A stretch of DNA of 64,000 nt from positions 15,224 through 79,223 of the forward strand of contig JAGKVE010000004.1 of the NCBI GenBank assembly GCA_021152555.1, written 5' to 3'. The notes beneath the pieces are model-generated. The model was given only the letters and a program-made list of their open reading frames with translations, made no database searches and was not told where the DNA came from. Source of the DNA: Bacteroidia bacterium (GTDB taxonomy: Bacteria > Bacteroidota > Bacteroidia > Bacteroidales > Paludibacteraceae). Made by a program: the position numbers and the translations under genes. Of this stretch, positions 15,782 to 24,733 are shown piece after piece. Each line of letters starts with the position of its first letter. Position 1 is the stretch's first letter.

Positions 15782-16495
15782 TTACTTCAGTAAGTCTAGA
15801 TACTCCTGTATAGTTTCCTGAATACCCAAATAAAGCGCATCACATATGATAGCATGGCCTATAGACACTTCTGCAGTCCATGGGAACGCCTTGATAAACG
15901 GTTTGAGATTTTTGAGATTGAGGTCATGACCGGCGTTCATACCGAGCCCTAACTCATGCGCCTTTTCTGCTGCAGGACGGTATTTCTCTATTGCGCGTTT
16001 CGGATCCTCCTGGTACATCTCAGCATACGGACCTGTATACAACTCCACGCGGTCTGCCCCCGTACGCAGGGCATACTCCACCATCACCGGATCCGGATCA
16101 ACAAAAATGCTCACACGAATACGGTTTGCGTGCAGTTCGTTCACTACACCCTTTAGAAAATCCAAGTGACGGCGAGTGTCCCAACCATGATTAGAGGTCA
16201 ACTGATTCGGATTGTCCGGTACTAATGTCACTTGTGTCGGACGAATATCTGTCACCAAGGACAGGAACTCTTCGATCGGATTACCCTCCACATTCAACTC
16301 GGTCGTCACCATTGACTTGAGTTGATAAACATCTTCCTTGCGTATATGCCGCTCGTCAGGACGTGGATGAACCGTTATCCCTTGCGCGCCGAACAACTCG
16401 CAATCTACTGCAAAACGCTGAACATCAGGCAAATTGCCGCCTCGCGCGTTGCGCAATGTAGCAACTTTGTTGATGTTTACACTTAACTTTGTCAT
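15782..16495 (-). CDS. pdxJ: Pyridoxine 5'-phosphate synthase
   Basis: Condenses 3-amino-2-oxopropyl phosphate with 1-deoxyxylulose 5-phosphate to make vitamin B6 phosphate. The 237-residue TIM barrel has the family signatures LSVNINKVATLRNARGG, GITVHPRPDERHI with the active-site histidine, VTLVPDN, and the late AGHDLNLKNL and EVSIGHAII. Length is normal. It has a recognisable promoter and stands first in the pdxJ-exbB-exbD-tonB stretch. Confidence 0.95.
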   Translation of the reverse strand: MTKLSVNINKVATLRNARGGNLPDVQRFAVDCELFGAQGITVHPRPDERHIRKEDVYQLKSMVTTELNVEGNPIEEFLSLVTDIRPTQVTLVPDNPNQLTSNHGWDTRRHLDFLKGVVNELHANRIRVSIFVDPDPVMVEYALRTGADRVELYTGPYAEMYQEDPKRAIEKYRPAAEKAHELGLGMNAGHDLNLKNLKPFIKAFPWTAEVSIGHAIICDALYLGIQETIQEYLDLLK

Positions 16496-16518
16496 GGGGT
16501 GTTTTCTGAATTTCGCCG

Positions 16519-16550
16519 CAAAGATACAACTTTTTTTTTATATATGCAAG
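16519..16550 (-). promoter_or_regulatory. Promoter of pdxJ
   Basis: Minus strand CTTG (16550-16547), 20-nt spacer, TATCTTTG (16526-16519), 23 nt before the ATG. Confidence 0.75.
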
Positions 16551-16632
16551 AAAAAATTTGCTTACACGCAATTTTTACTGTTCTTTCTGCAATACAATAC
16601 TCTGCACGGCATAGCACTCTCCAGCAAATCCG

Positions 16633-17616
16633 TTAAAGGCTCAACACTTGAAGAGCCTGCCATTTGTCATCTTTAATATCTTTTTTCTCCTTGATTGCTT
16701 TGGTTAGCGGCACATAAACCACCTCGCCGTTTTGCAATCCCACCATGATAGACCGCTGTTCGTCCAACAAAGCCTGTACTGCTGCGCATCCCAAACGGGA
16801 AGCTAATATACGGTCAAACGCGGTAGGAGAACCGCCACGTTGCAGGTGACCGAGGATAGTCACACGCGTTCCGTATTCCGGATGGCTTTGTTCAATCACT
16901 TTGGCGACTGCCTGAGCGCCACCGGGAATTGCATGTTCCTGAACCAAAACTATTCCACTGTTTTTATGTTTCCGGCGTCCCTGGCCGATAGCCGCTTCCA
17001 ATTGTTCCTCTAATGTTGCACGTTCCGGAATGATGGCAGCCTCAGCGCCGGCGGCAATGGCGGCATTCAGCGTAAGAAATCCCGCATCACGCCCCATGAC
17101 CTCCACCAAGAACAAACGTTCATGACTTGTTCCCGTATCGCGTAATTTATCTACACATTCAACGATAGTATTCAGTGCAGTGTCATAGCCGATAGTGGAG
17201 TCCGTCCCCCATAAGTCATTGTCTATCGTGCCAGGAACGCCGATAACAGGAATATTATACTCTTGGGCTAACAACCTTGCCCCCGTAAATGTACCATCGC
17301 CGCCTATAGCAATAAGCGCGTCAATCTGCTCGCGCTGAATAGTCTCATAAGCACGTTTACGGCCTTCCGGCGTTCTAAATTCCTCACTCCGGGCTGATTT
17401 GAGAATCGTTCCGCCTCGCTGAATAATACCGCTCACATCTTGTGTGCCGAACTCCTGCACCTCGCCATCCATCAACCCTTTATATCCACGGAAGATAGCT
17501 TTTACTCGGATGTTGTTGGCAATTGCTGCACGCGTTACAGCACGTACTGCAGCGTTCATTCCCGGAGCATCACCGCCTGAAGTCAGCACTCCGATTGTTT
17601 GAATTTTATATTCCAT
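16633..17616 (-). CDS. pfkA: ATP-dependent 6-phosphofructokinase
   Basis: Phosphorylates fructose 6-phosphate in glycolysis. The 327-residue protein has the PfkA signatures: LTSGGDAPGMNAAVRA, the ATP site IGGDGTFTGA, the catalytic PGTIDNDLWGTD with the base aspartate, EVMGRDAGF for substrate, and TILGHLQRGGSPTAFDR. The residues around GGDGT and TIDND favour ATP over pyrophosphate. A later gene, pgi at 28525, belongs to the same pathway but is not linked. It follows the exosortase-like gene by 29 bp. Confidence 0.95.
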   Translation of the reverse strand: MEYKIQTIGVLTSGGDAPGMNAAVRAVTRAAIANNIRVKAIFRGYKGLMDGEVQEFGTQDVSGIIQRGGTILKSARSEEFRTPEGRKRAYETIQREQIDALIAIGGDGTFTGARLLAQEYNIPVIGVPGTIDNDLWGTDSTIGYDTALNTIVECVDKLRDTGTSHERLFLVEVMGRDAGFLTLNAAIAAGAEAAIIPERATLEEQLEAAIGQGRRKHKNSGIVLVQEHAIPGGAQAVAKVIEQSHPEYGTRVTILGHLQRGGSPTAFDRILASRLGCAAVQALLDEQRSIMVGLQNGEVVYVPLTKAIKEKKDIKDDKWQALQVLSL

Positions 17617-17645
17617 AATTTTTAATCATTTAGTATGCTGATTGA

Positions 17646-18302
17646 TTATATACTTTTTCTCTCTACGAAAACAGTCACTGCGGGACGTATTTTTTCCACA
17701 AAAAGTACCCATAGACCGAAGAGCATGGCATAGAACATGTATTTGAACAGGTAATCATGCAACATGTGGAACCACTCGGGATGGAACTCAACGGCAAGCG
17801 TAATCAGAAAGATTCGCAGAATATTGAATGCGTAGCAACATATCCATCCAACGGGAATAAACCATAGTTTATGTAACCATAGGTTACGTATTCGTGAGTT
17901 GTGAGTTATGGACCGTGATTTCTCCTTTTCTGCGGATGTAGTTCCAGGAAGAACAGTGATTATCAACCAGAACCAGATGAACATCTGTTTAAGCCCTGAG
18001 CACCCCCATATGATTGTTGAACCACTGCCCGACTCAAAACGGATAGTATGTTCGCCCACCATATAGACTGTGTCTCTAAACCACGAAACCATCTCATACA
18101 CCACCTTTGCAATATGGCATGCCATGAACTCAAAGGGTGCCGTAATGTCTAATCCGAACCACGTCACTTGGTCTCCCATCTCATCTCCAGTCACCGTCCA
18201 TTTCCAGGCATAATTGACTACCAGCAACGTTATCATGAATACGATGACGTCTTTGTAGGGTTCAACCTGTTCTTTTAGCCTTTGTACTTGGTCCTTTGTC
18301 AC
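17646..18302 (-). CDS. Exosortase/archaeosortase-like membrane protease-transpeptidase
   Basis: Polytopic membrane protein of about 218 residues with some six hydrophobic segments. It keeps the three residues that define exosortases: Cys in GCSGLKQM (C101), Arg in FNILRIF (R163) and His in MLHDYLF (H182). Relatives cut C-terminal sorting signals made of a short motif, a membrane helix and basic residues. A candidate substrate is the small protein at 41518. The start is taken as GTG 18302, 8 nt after the tsaD stop, because no ATG precedes the first helix; the leader is a repeat of AAGTGAC-like words. A loop (about 128-140) is encoded by heptamers at 17893-17916. I cannot assign a named Xrt subclass. 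Confidence 0.75.
   Translation of the reverse strand: MTKDQVQRLKEQVEPYKDVIVFMITLLVVNYAWKWTVTGDEMGDQVTWFGLDITAPFEFMACHIAKVVYEMVSWFRDTVYMVGEHTIRFESGSGSTIIWGCSGLKQMFIWFWLIITVLPGTTSAEKEKSRSITHNSRIRNLWLHKLWFIPVGWICCYAFNILRIFLITLAVEFHPEWFHMLHDYLFKYMFYAMLFGLWVLFVEKIRPAVTVFVERKSI
17893..17916 (-). repeat. Heptamer repeat inside the exosortase-like gene
   Basis: Minus strand ATAACTC, ACAACTC, ACGAATA, encoding SITHNSRI in a loop between membrane segments. Confidence 0.65.
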
Positions 18303-18310
18303 TTGGTCAC
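18279..18310 (-). repeat. AAGTGAC/AAGTACA-type leader repeat
   Basis: Minus strand words AAGTGACC, AAGTGAC, AAAGGACC, AAGTACAAAGG span the tsaD-exosortase junction. The gpsA leader at 27497-27532 uses nearly the same words. Confidence 0.65.
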
Positions 18311-19384
18311 TTATATTTGAGTTTTGGCGAACGGCACTTTGTCTATGGCACAGAAATCGTGGTCCAGATATTTGAAATACCCGGCTTGACATACCATCGC
18401 CGCGTTATCTGTAGTGAACGAGAACGGCGGGATAAACACCTCCCAATGAAACCGTTTGCCATAGTCGAGGAACGCTTGTCTCAATCCGCTGTTCGCACTC
18501 ACGCCGCCTGCAACGGCAACTTGCTTGATTCCTAAATCCTGTGCCGCTTTTTTCAGTTTGCGCATAAGGATGTCGATTATTGTAGCCTGCAGCGAAGCAC
18601 ACATGTCTTCGCGCAGGTTCGGCACCTTGGCTGCCAGTTCATCTATTGTCTCCACTCCGTTCGCTTTGAGCATATCGCGCAGCGTATACAAAAAGGAGGT
18701 CTTTAGACCCGAGAACGAATAATCATATCCCTGTATGTTCGGCTTGGCAAACGGGTACTTGGTGGCATCGCCCTGCTTGGCAAGTTTATCAATCCATGGT
18801 CCTCCCGGGTACGGCAGACCAAGCACCTTGGCACATTTATCGAACGCTTCGCCGGCGGCATCGTCTATCGTCTGGCCAATAATTTCCATATTATTATACG
18901 CGCGCACGAGGACTATCTGACTGTTTCCGCCACTTACCAACAGACATAGAAAAGGGAAAGACGGATGTTTGATAACTGCTCCTTGCAGACTCGGAGTCTG
19001 GGCTATCAGTTCGTCACTCGGCTCAACAAAATGCGCCAACACGTGACCTTGAAGATGATTGACGTCAATTATCGGAACATTGAGTGCCAACGCCAGACCT
19101 TTGGCAAAAGAAGTACCCACGAGCAGCGACCCCAACAACCCGGGACCGCGTGTAAAAGCAACGGCAGAAACAGCCTCTTTTGCGACACCGGCACGTTTGA
19201 GCGCCGTATCCACGACGGGTAGTATGTTCATCTGATGAGCACGGCTCGCCAACTCAGGCACCACACCGCCGTATTCCTCATGTACCTTTTGACTCGCTAT
19301 CACGTTACTACGCAATATTCCATCAACGATAACGGCAGACGACGTGTCATCACAACTGGACTCTATAGCTAATATAACGGTCAT
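18311..19384 (-). CDS. tsaD: tRNA N6-threonylcarbamoyladenosine transferase TsaD
   Basis: Transfers the threonylcarbamoyl group to A37 of ANN-decoding tRNAs, with TsaB and TsaE. The 357-residue protein begins MTVILAIESSCDDTSSAV and has the metal-binding pair of histidines in VNHLQGHVLAHF, the nucleotide-binding LLVSGGNSQIVLV and PGGPWIDKLA, and VAVAGGVSANSGLR. Length is normal. Its promoter interleaves with that of divergent dnaE. The exosortase-like gene follows within 8 nt and may be co-transcribed. Confidence 0.96.
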   Translation of the reverse strand: MTVILAIESSCDDTSSAVIVDGILRSNVIASQKVHEEYGGVVPELASRAHQMNILPVVDTALKRAGVAKEAVSAVAFTRGPGLLGSLLVGTSFAKGLALALNVPIIDVNHLQGHVLAHFVEPSDELIAQTPSLQGAVIKHPSFPFLCLLVSGGNSQIVLVRAYNNMEIIGQTIDDAAGEAFDKCAKVLGLPYPGGPWIDKLAKQGDATKYPFAKPNIQGYDYSFSGLKTSFLYTLRDMLKANGVETIDELAAKVPNLREDMCASLQATIIDILMRKLKKAAQDLGIKQVAVAGGVSANSGLRQAFLDYGKRFHWEVFIPPFSFTTDNAAMVCQAGYFKYLDHDFCAIDKVPFAKTQI

Positions 19385-19409
19385 CTATAAGCGTTTTATA
19401 AATCGGCTG

Positions 19410-19440
19410 CAAAATTACTAAAAAATTTGCACATATCAAA
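19410..19440 (-). promoter_or_regulatory. Promoter of tsaD
   Basis: Minus strand TTTG (19440-19437), 19-nt spacer, TAATTTTG (19417-19410). It overlaps the dnaE promoter. Confidence 0.75.
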
Positions 19441-19457
19441 ATATTTTTGTAATTTTG
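19426..19457 (+). promoter_or_regulatory. Promoter of dnaE
   Basis: TTTG (19426-19429), 20-nt spacer, TAATTTTG (19450-19457), 18 nt before the ATG at 19476. Confidence 0.8.
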
Positions 19458-19475
19458 CGGTCAAATTTCGAATTT

Positions 19476-22400
19476 ATGAGTTTTACACATTTACACGTCC
19501 ACTCGCACTATTCGTTGCTTGACGGATTGTCAAAAGTGGAAGAGATTGTCGATAAGTGTATTGCAACAGGGATGAACGCTGTGGCGTTGACCGATCACGG
19601 TAATATGTACGGCATCAAGGACCTGCTTGACTACTGCAAAGGAATTAACAAAGCGCGCAAAGCGGACGCTGAGACCAATGGTACGGAGTTCGTGCCATTC
19701 AAGCCGATTGTAGGGTGTGAAACGTACTGCGCTCGACGGGGAAGGCATTCCATGAAAGATGACAAAGCCGTCAACGGAGAGGGAAGGACATATGTCATTG
19801 ACCGGTCCGGTTGGCACCTCATCCTGTTAGCAAAAAACATGACCGGCTACCACAACCTCTGTCGCATCGTCTCACACGGATTTATGTCTGATGCCTTTTA
19901 TCATACCCCTCGTATTGACAAAGAGTTGTTAGAGAAATGGCACGAAGGCATCATTTGCTGCTCGGCGTGTCTTGGCGGTGAGTTACCGCAGAAGATTTTA
20001 GAGGGCATTGCAAAAGGAGGGGACTTCTCCGATGCGGAAGAGACCGTCAAGTGGTTTAAGAACTTGTTCGGAGAAGATTATTACATCGAACTTCAACGCC
20101 ACGAGACCCAAAAACCCGGTGGAGACCAGGAGGTGTACGAGCGTCAAAAACAAGTTAACACCGTTCTCGTTGACCTCGCGCGTAAATACGACGTGAAGAT
20201 TATCTGCACAAACGACTCGCATTTCGTAAACGAGGAGGACGCCGAGGCACATGACCGTCTGATCTGCCTTAGCACGAACCACTTCGTCAACGATGTCAAC
20301 CGCATGCACTATACCAAGCAGGAGTGGCTCAAAACGCCAGAAGAGATGGCGGCTATTTTCTCCGATCTACCGGAAGCATTGGCTAACACCCAGGAGATTG
20401 TGGACAAGGTAGAGGTCTATAACATCGATCATGACCCTATCATGCCGAAATTTGACATCCCAGCCTCATTCGGCAAAGAAGCAGATTATCCCGACCGATT
20501 GGCGTTCGAGAGTGCGTATCTGCGCCATCTGACGATGGAGGGCGCAAAAGAGCGGTACGGAGAAGAACGGCTCCAAACGGACGAAGTGCTCAAAGAACGC
20601 ATAGAGTTCGAACTGAATACCATTATCTCAATGGGTTTCCCGGGGTACTTCCTCATCGTCATGGATTTTATCCGCGCAGCACGCGAAGAGTTGGATGTAT
20701 CTGTCGGACCGGGACGTGGTTCGGCGGCAGGCTCTGTTGTCGCATACTGCCTGAAGATCACTGATCTTGACCCGCTCAAATATGACCTCCTGTTCGAGCG
20801 TTTCCTTAACCCTGACCGTATTTCCCTGCCTGATATAGACACCGACTTCGAGGATTGCGGACGTGGCAAAGTACTGGATTATGTAAGCCGTAAATACGGC
20901 GAGACACACGTTGCGCACATCGTGACGTACGGAAAGATGGCAACCAAGTCCGCGCTCGCTGATGTCGGCCGTGTGCAGCAGGTGCCTCTCGCGCGCGTCA
21001 ACGAACTCAAGAGTTTCATTCCTGACCGCGAGTTTCCAGACACAATTATGAAAGGCCAACTCGCGGGCGCAAAGAAACCCAAAGTAAACCTGCGGAACTG
21101 TTATAAGTACATTGAGGAACTCAAACGCGAGTACGAGCAGGGCGACCCGAATACCCGCTCGATGCTTGAGTATGCAGCGCGGCTTGAGGGAACAATCCGT
21201 CAGGTTGGTGTACATGCGTGCGGCGTCATCATCGGTGCCGACGACCTGACCAACTTCGCCCCACTCTCTTCCGTCGAGGACAAGAACAGCAAGAAACGCG
21301 TACTCGTAACGGAGTATGACGGACATGTAGTCGAGTCCGTCGGGCTGATTAAGATGGACTTCCTCGGCCTCATTACACTCACCATCATCAAGGAGTGCCT
21401 AAGGAACATTAAGAAAGCGCGCGGTATTGATGTTGACATCGACCATATACCCATTGATGATGCAGAGACATATAAATTGTTCCAAGAAGGCAGAACGGTA
21501 GCCGTCTTCCAATTCGAGTCCGCCGGCATGCAGAAATACCTGCGCGAACTCAAACCGACCGTTATCGGTGACCTCATCGCCATGAACGCCCTCTACCGTC
21601 CCGGGCCTATGGATTACATTCCCCAGTTTATCCGCCGCAAGCAGGGGACGGAACCCGTGACATACGACATACCTGTGATGGAGAAATACCTCAAGGATAC
21701 CTACGGCGTTACAGTCTATCAGGAGCAGGTCATGTTGCTGAGCCGTCTGCTTGCGAACTTCACCCGTGGCGAGAGTGACAAACTCCGTAAAGCGATGGGT
21801 AAGAAACAGATGGCAGTACTTGCGTCTCTCAAGGACAAATTCATGGAAGGCGGAAAAACGAACGGACACAACCCAGAGGTACTCGATAAGATATGGAAAG
21901 ACTGGGAGAAATTCGCTTCCTACGCTTTCAATAAATCGCACGCAGCGTGCTACTCGTGGGTCGCTTACCAAACAGGGTACCTAAAAGCACACTATCCTGC
22001 GGAGTTCATGGCAGCCAACCTCACTGTCCATAAAGACGACATCAAAGAGGTGACCAAACTGATGGATGAATGTAAAGCATTGGGATTGAGCGTCTTGGAG
22101 CCGGATGTAAATGAGTCCGAACTGTCCTTTACAGTCAATAGGAAAGGCGCCATACGTTTCGGGCTTGGCGGCATAAAGGGCGTAGGCGAAGGAGCTGCGG
22201 AGTCCATTATACGCGAGCGTGACAAATACGGGAAGTACCAAGGGATTTTCGACTTCCTCGAGCGTGTTAATCTGCAGTCATGTAACCGCAAAACCATTGA
22301 GAATCTGGCACAAGCAGGTGCCTTTGAATGTTTCGACGACATCTACCGCGAACAGTTCTTCGGCGTGGACGAATACGGGTCTTCAGGGCTCGACCTGCTT

Positions 22401-23318
22401 ATGAACTACGGTAGCAAATGGCAGGCGGACAAGGAGAACAACTCCAATTCGCTTTTCGGTGATCTCGATATCGCTGTCGAAGTAAAGCACCCTGAGCTGC
22501 CACAAGTACAACGATGGGACACTATCGAGCGGCTCAACAGAGAGAAAGAACTCATCGGCATATATCTCTCTGCGCACCCTCTGGACGAATACGAATACGA
22601 AGTGCGCGAACTTTGTAATATTACGACTGCCGAACTGACCATGTTCGATAAATGGCGTAGAGCAGACGCACGTAACGATGCCGAGATTCAAACGAGAGCA
22701 CTGATGGCAGAGAACCCTGACGAGAAACTGGTTTTGCCATCCGAGTTCATCGCCGCACATAAGAACCAGAACAGTCTCCTCGGAGGGCTCATCACGCAAG
22801 CCGAGCAACTCCGCAGCCAAAAAGGGAACCCGTACGGACGCTACACTATCGAGGACTATACCGGCAGTTACCAGGTCGTGCTCTTCGGCAACGCATACAA
22901 CAAATTCGCACACCTCATGCTCAAAGACCTGTACGTTATGGTCACCGGAGTCATACAGCAGAAAGGTGCCGGAATGAAATGGTTCAAAGAAGGGAAAGAC
23001 GAAGAAGCGGAGTTTGAGTTTGTTGTGCAAAGCGTAGATATGCTGCCGAATGTACAGGATGTACGTACCGACGGACTCAACATACGTCTCTCGCTCAATA
23101 ACGTCACACCAGAGAACATAGACGAATTAGCGGACTTTGTGGACGCCAACAAAGGGAACGGACGGCTGCATATCAGCGTCTTCAATCCGCTCAACCGACA
23201 GAACGTTGCGCTAACCAGCCGCAACCACGCCATCAAGGTCACGCCTAAATTCTATAAATGGCTCGCGCAGAAAAGAGAGGAAGGAGTGCTTGATTTCCGC
23301 CCTGTGGAGAAAAACTAA
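19476..23318 (+). CDS. dnaE: DNA polymerase III alpha subunit
   Basis: Catalytic subunit of the replicative polymerase. The 1280-residue protein has the full DnaE order: an N-terminal PHP domain beginning HLHVHSHYSLLDGLSK, the polymerase core with GPGRGSAAGSVVAYCL and the catalytic PDIDTDFEDCGRG, the conserved GPMDYIPQFI and YQEQVMLLSR region, a helix-hairpin-helix segment (RFGLGGIKGVGEGAAE) and a late OB-fold (GGLITQAEQLRSQKG). The ATG at 19476 is chosen because it starts the PHP motif and lies 18 nt after the -7 box. No damage seen. Confidence 0.97.
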   Translation: MSFTHLHVHSHYSLLDGLSKVEEIVDKCIATGMNAVALTDHGNMYGIKDLLDYCKGINKARKADAETNGTEFVPFKPIVGCETYCARRGRHSMKDDKAVNGEGRTYVIDRSGWHLILLAKNMTGYHNLCRIVSHGFMSDAFYHTPRIDKELLEKWHEGIICCSACLGGELPQKILEGIAKGGDFSDAEETVKWFKNLFGEDYYIELQRHETQKPGGDQEVYERQKQVNTVLVDLARKYDVKIICTNDSHFVNEEDAEAHDRLICLSTNHFVNDVNRMHYTKQEWLKTPEEMAAIFSDLPEALANTQEIVDKVEVYNIDHDPIMPKFDIPASFGKEADYPDRLAFESAYLRHLTMEGAKERYGEERLQTDEVLKERIEFELNTIISMGFPGYFLIVMDFIRAAREELDVSVGPGRGSAAGSVVAYCLKITDLDPLKYDLLFERFLNPDRISLPDIDTDFEDCGRGKVLDYVSRKYGETHVAHIVTYGKMATKSALADVGRVQQVPLARVNELKSFIPDREFPDTIMKGQLAGAKKPKVNLRNCYKYIEELKREYEQGDPNTRSMLEYAARLEGTIRQVGVHACGVIIGADDLTNFAPLSSVEDKNSKKRVLVTEYDGHVVESVGLIKMDFLGLITLTIIKECLRNIKKARGIDVDIDHIPIDDAETYKLFQEGRTVAVFQFESAGMQKYLRELKPTVIGDLIAMNALYRPGPMDYIPQFIRRKQGTEPVTYDIPVMEKYLKDTYGVTVYQEQVMLLSRLLANFTRGESDKLRKAMGKKQMAVLASLKDKFMEGGKTNGHNPEVLDKIWKDWEKFASYAFNKSHAACYSWVAYQTGYLKAHYPAEFMAANLTVHKDDIKEVTKLMDECKALGLSVLEPDVNESELSFTVNRKGAIRFGLGGIKGVGEGAAESIIRERDKYGKYQGIFDFLERVNLQSCNRKTIENLAQAGAFECFDDIYREQFFGVDEYGSSGLDLLMNYGSKWQADKENNSNSLFGDLDIAVEVKHPELPQVQRWDTIERLNREKELIGIYLSAHPLDEYEYEVRELCNITTAELTMFDKWRRADARNDAEIQTRALMAENPDEKLVLPSEFIAAHKNQNSLLGGLITQAEQLRSQKGNPYGRYTIEDYTGSYQVVLFGNAYNKFAHLMLKDLYVMVTGVIQQKGAGMKWFKEGKDEEAEFEFVVQSVDMLPNVQDVRTDGLNIRLSLNNVTPENIDELADFVDANKGNGRLHISVFNPLNRQNVALTSRNHAIKVTPKFYKWLAQKREEGVLDFRPVEKN

Positions 23319-23428
23319 TTTTTAATGTACAATGTACGAAGGGCTTTAGGAGTTTAGTACAATGTTTTTAGATGCGTATTTATTATTAAATTTGTACGAA
23401 AGTCACCAGAACGCTTTGTGAATTGTAA

Positions 23429-24733
23429 ATGATGATTTATAGCGAAGCCGTCTCATATCTTTATTCCTCCCGTCCGCCGTTTCATATGGTGGGCGCAGCG
23501 GCATATAAACCTGGTTTGGAGAACACCCTGAAGCTCATGACCCACTTCGGCAATCCGCACCAACGGCTGCGCGCGGTGCATGTGGCAGGAACGAACGGGA
23601 AAGGCTCCACATGCCATCTCATTGCCGCCGTGCTGCAAGCAGCAGGCATGCGTGTCGGACTGTTTACCAGTCCCCACCTCGTCTCGCTCACCGAACGGAT
23701 ACGTGTCAATGGTACGCCTATTCCTGAAAATGAAGTGACGGCGTTCATTGAAGGCAACAAGGCGTTCCTTGATGACCTGCAACCCTCTTTCTTCGAGACC
23801 ATGACCGCACTCGCTTTCGATTATTTCGTAAAGCAGAAGGTGGACATCGCCGTTGTCGAAGTAGGATTAGGAGGCCGCCTTGACAGCACCAATGTCATTA
23901 CGCCCCTTCTCTCCGTTATCACTAATATCGGGCTTGACCATACGGAGTTTTTAGGGCACACGCTTGCACAAATAGCATGGGAGAAAGCCGGTATTATCAA
24001 ACCCGACGTGCCATGCGTCATCGGAGAGACCCACCCGCAGACGATGAATGTCTTTCTCAAGAGAGCGAAAGAGTGCGGTATTCTCAGCAGCGGACCGGAG
24101 ACAACGGACTGCCGGATATGGTTTGCGGACCAATGCGGCTATCTGCGCAACAAAAGACTGCGCGAAGCTCCTGAATGTGAACTCAAAGGCAACTATCAGG
24201 AGCACAACCTGCAAACTGCCTACGTCGCACTCCAAGTTCTAAAGAACTACGTGCCATCAGACCTTCTTCGTACATCGTACATCCGTCCTCAGTACATTCA
24301 AAATGGTTTTGCCAATGTCTGTACGCTCACCGGACTGAGAGGCAGATGGGAGACGTTATGCAGGCAGCCGCTCGTCATTTGTGACACAGGACACAACAGC
24401 CATGGTATTCAGTACGTTGCGCGGCAACTCAGGCAATGGAACAATCCCGACATATGGATTATCTTCGGCATGGTCGATGATAAGGACACGGAGACCTGTC
24501 TGCGCCTTATGCCTGACGGAAAAAAATACCATTATATCTTCACGCGTCCCGACACCCAACGTGCCCGTTCGGCTGAGGACATGTTAGCTCTTTGGGGAAA
24601 GGAAGCAATAGCTATAGCCAAGCCCGATGAAGCAATACAGTACGCCATGCAGCACGCCAAGCACGAAGACGCTGTCTTCATCGGAGGGAGTAATTATTTA
24701 GTAGGATATGCGCTATCACGTTTTACACATTAA
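23429..24733 (+). CDS. folC: Folylpolyglutamate synthase / dihydrofolate synthase
   Basis: Mur-ligase-like enzyme that adds glutamate to folates. The 434-residue protein shows AVHVAGTNGKGSTCHLIA (P-loop), FTSPHLVSLTERIRVNG, VVEVGLGGRLDSTNV, ITNIGLDHTEFLG, and a C-terminal domain with LRGRWETL and DTGHNSHGIQY. Between about residues 280 and 291 a heptamer-repeat segment (24269-24297) encodes a variable linker. The 110 bp before it hold short repeats (GTACAATGTACGAA-like) but no clear promoter. It overlaps prmA by 26 bp. Confidence 0.94.
   Translation: MMIYSEAVSYLYSSRPPFHMVGAAAYKPGLENTLKLMTHFGNPHQRLRAVHVAGTNGKGSTCHLIAAVLQAAGMRVGLFTSPHLVSLTERIRVNGTPIPENEVTAFIEGNKAFLDDLQPSFFETMTALAFDYFVKQKVDIAVVEVGLGGRLDSTNVITPLLSVITNIGLDHTEFLGHTLAQIAWEKAGIIKPDVPCVIGETHPQTMNVFLKRAKECGILSSGPETTDCRIWFADQCGYLRNKRLREAPECELKGNYQEHNLQTAYVALQVLKNYVPSDLLRTSYIRPQYIQNGFANVCTLTGLRGRWETLCRQPLVICDTGHNSHGIQYVARQLRQWNNPDIWIIFGMVDDKDTETCLRLMPDGKKYHYIFTRPDTQRARSAEDMLALWGKEAIAIAKPDEAIQYAMQHAKHEDAVFIGGSNYLVGYALSRFTH
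24269..24297 (+). repeat. Heptamer repeat inside folC
   Basis: CGTACAT, CGTACAT, then CCGTCCTC and AGTACAT, encoding RTSYIRPQYI in a linker of FolC. The same words occur near 25083 in prmA and in the folC and zapA leaders. Confidence 0.7.

Noticed and set aside
20628..21326. Minus-strand open frame (232 codons)
   Set aside because: Antisense to dnaE within its most conserved polymerase core.
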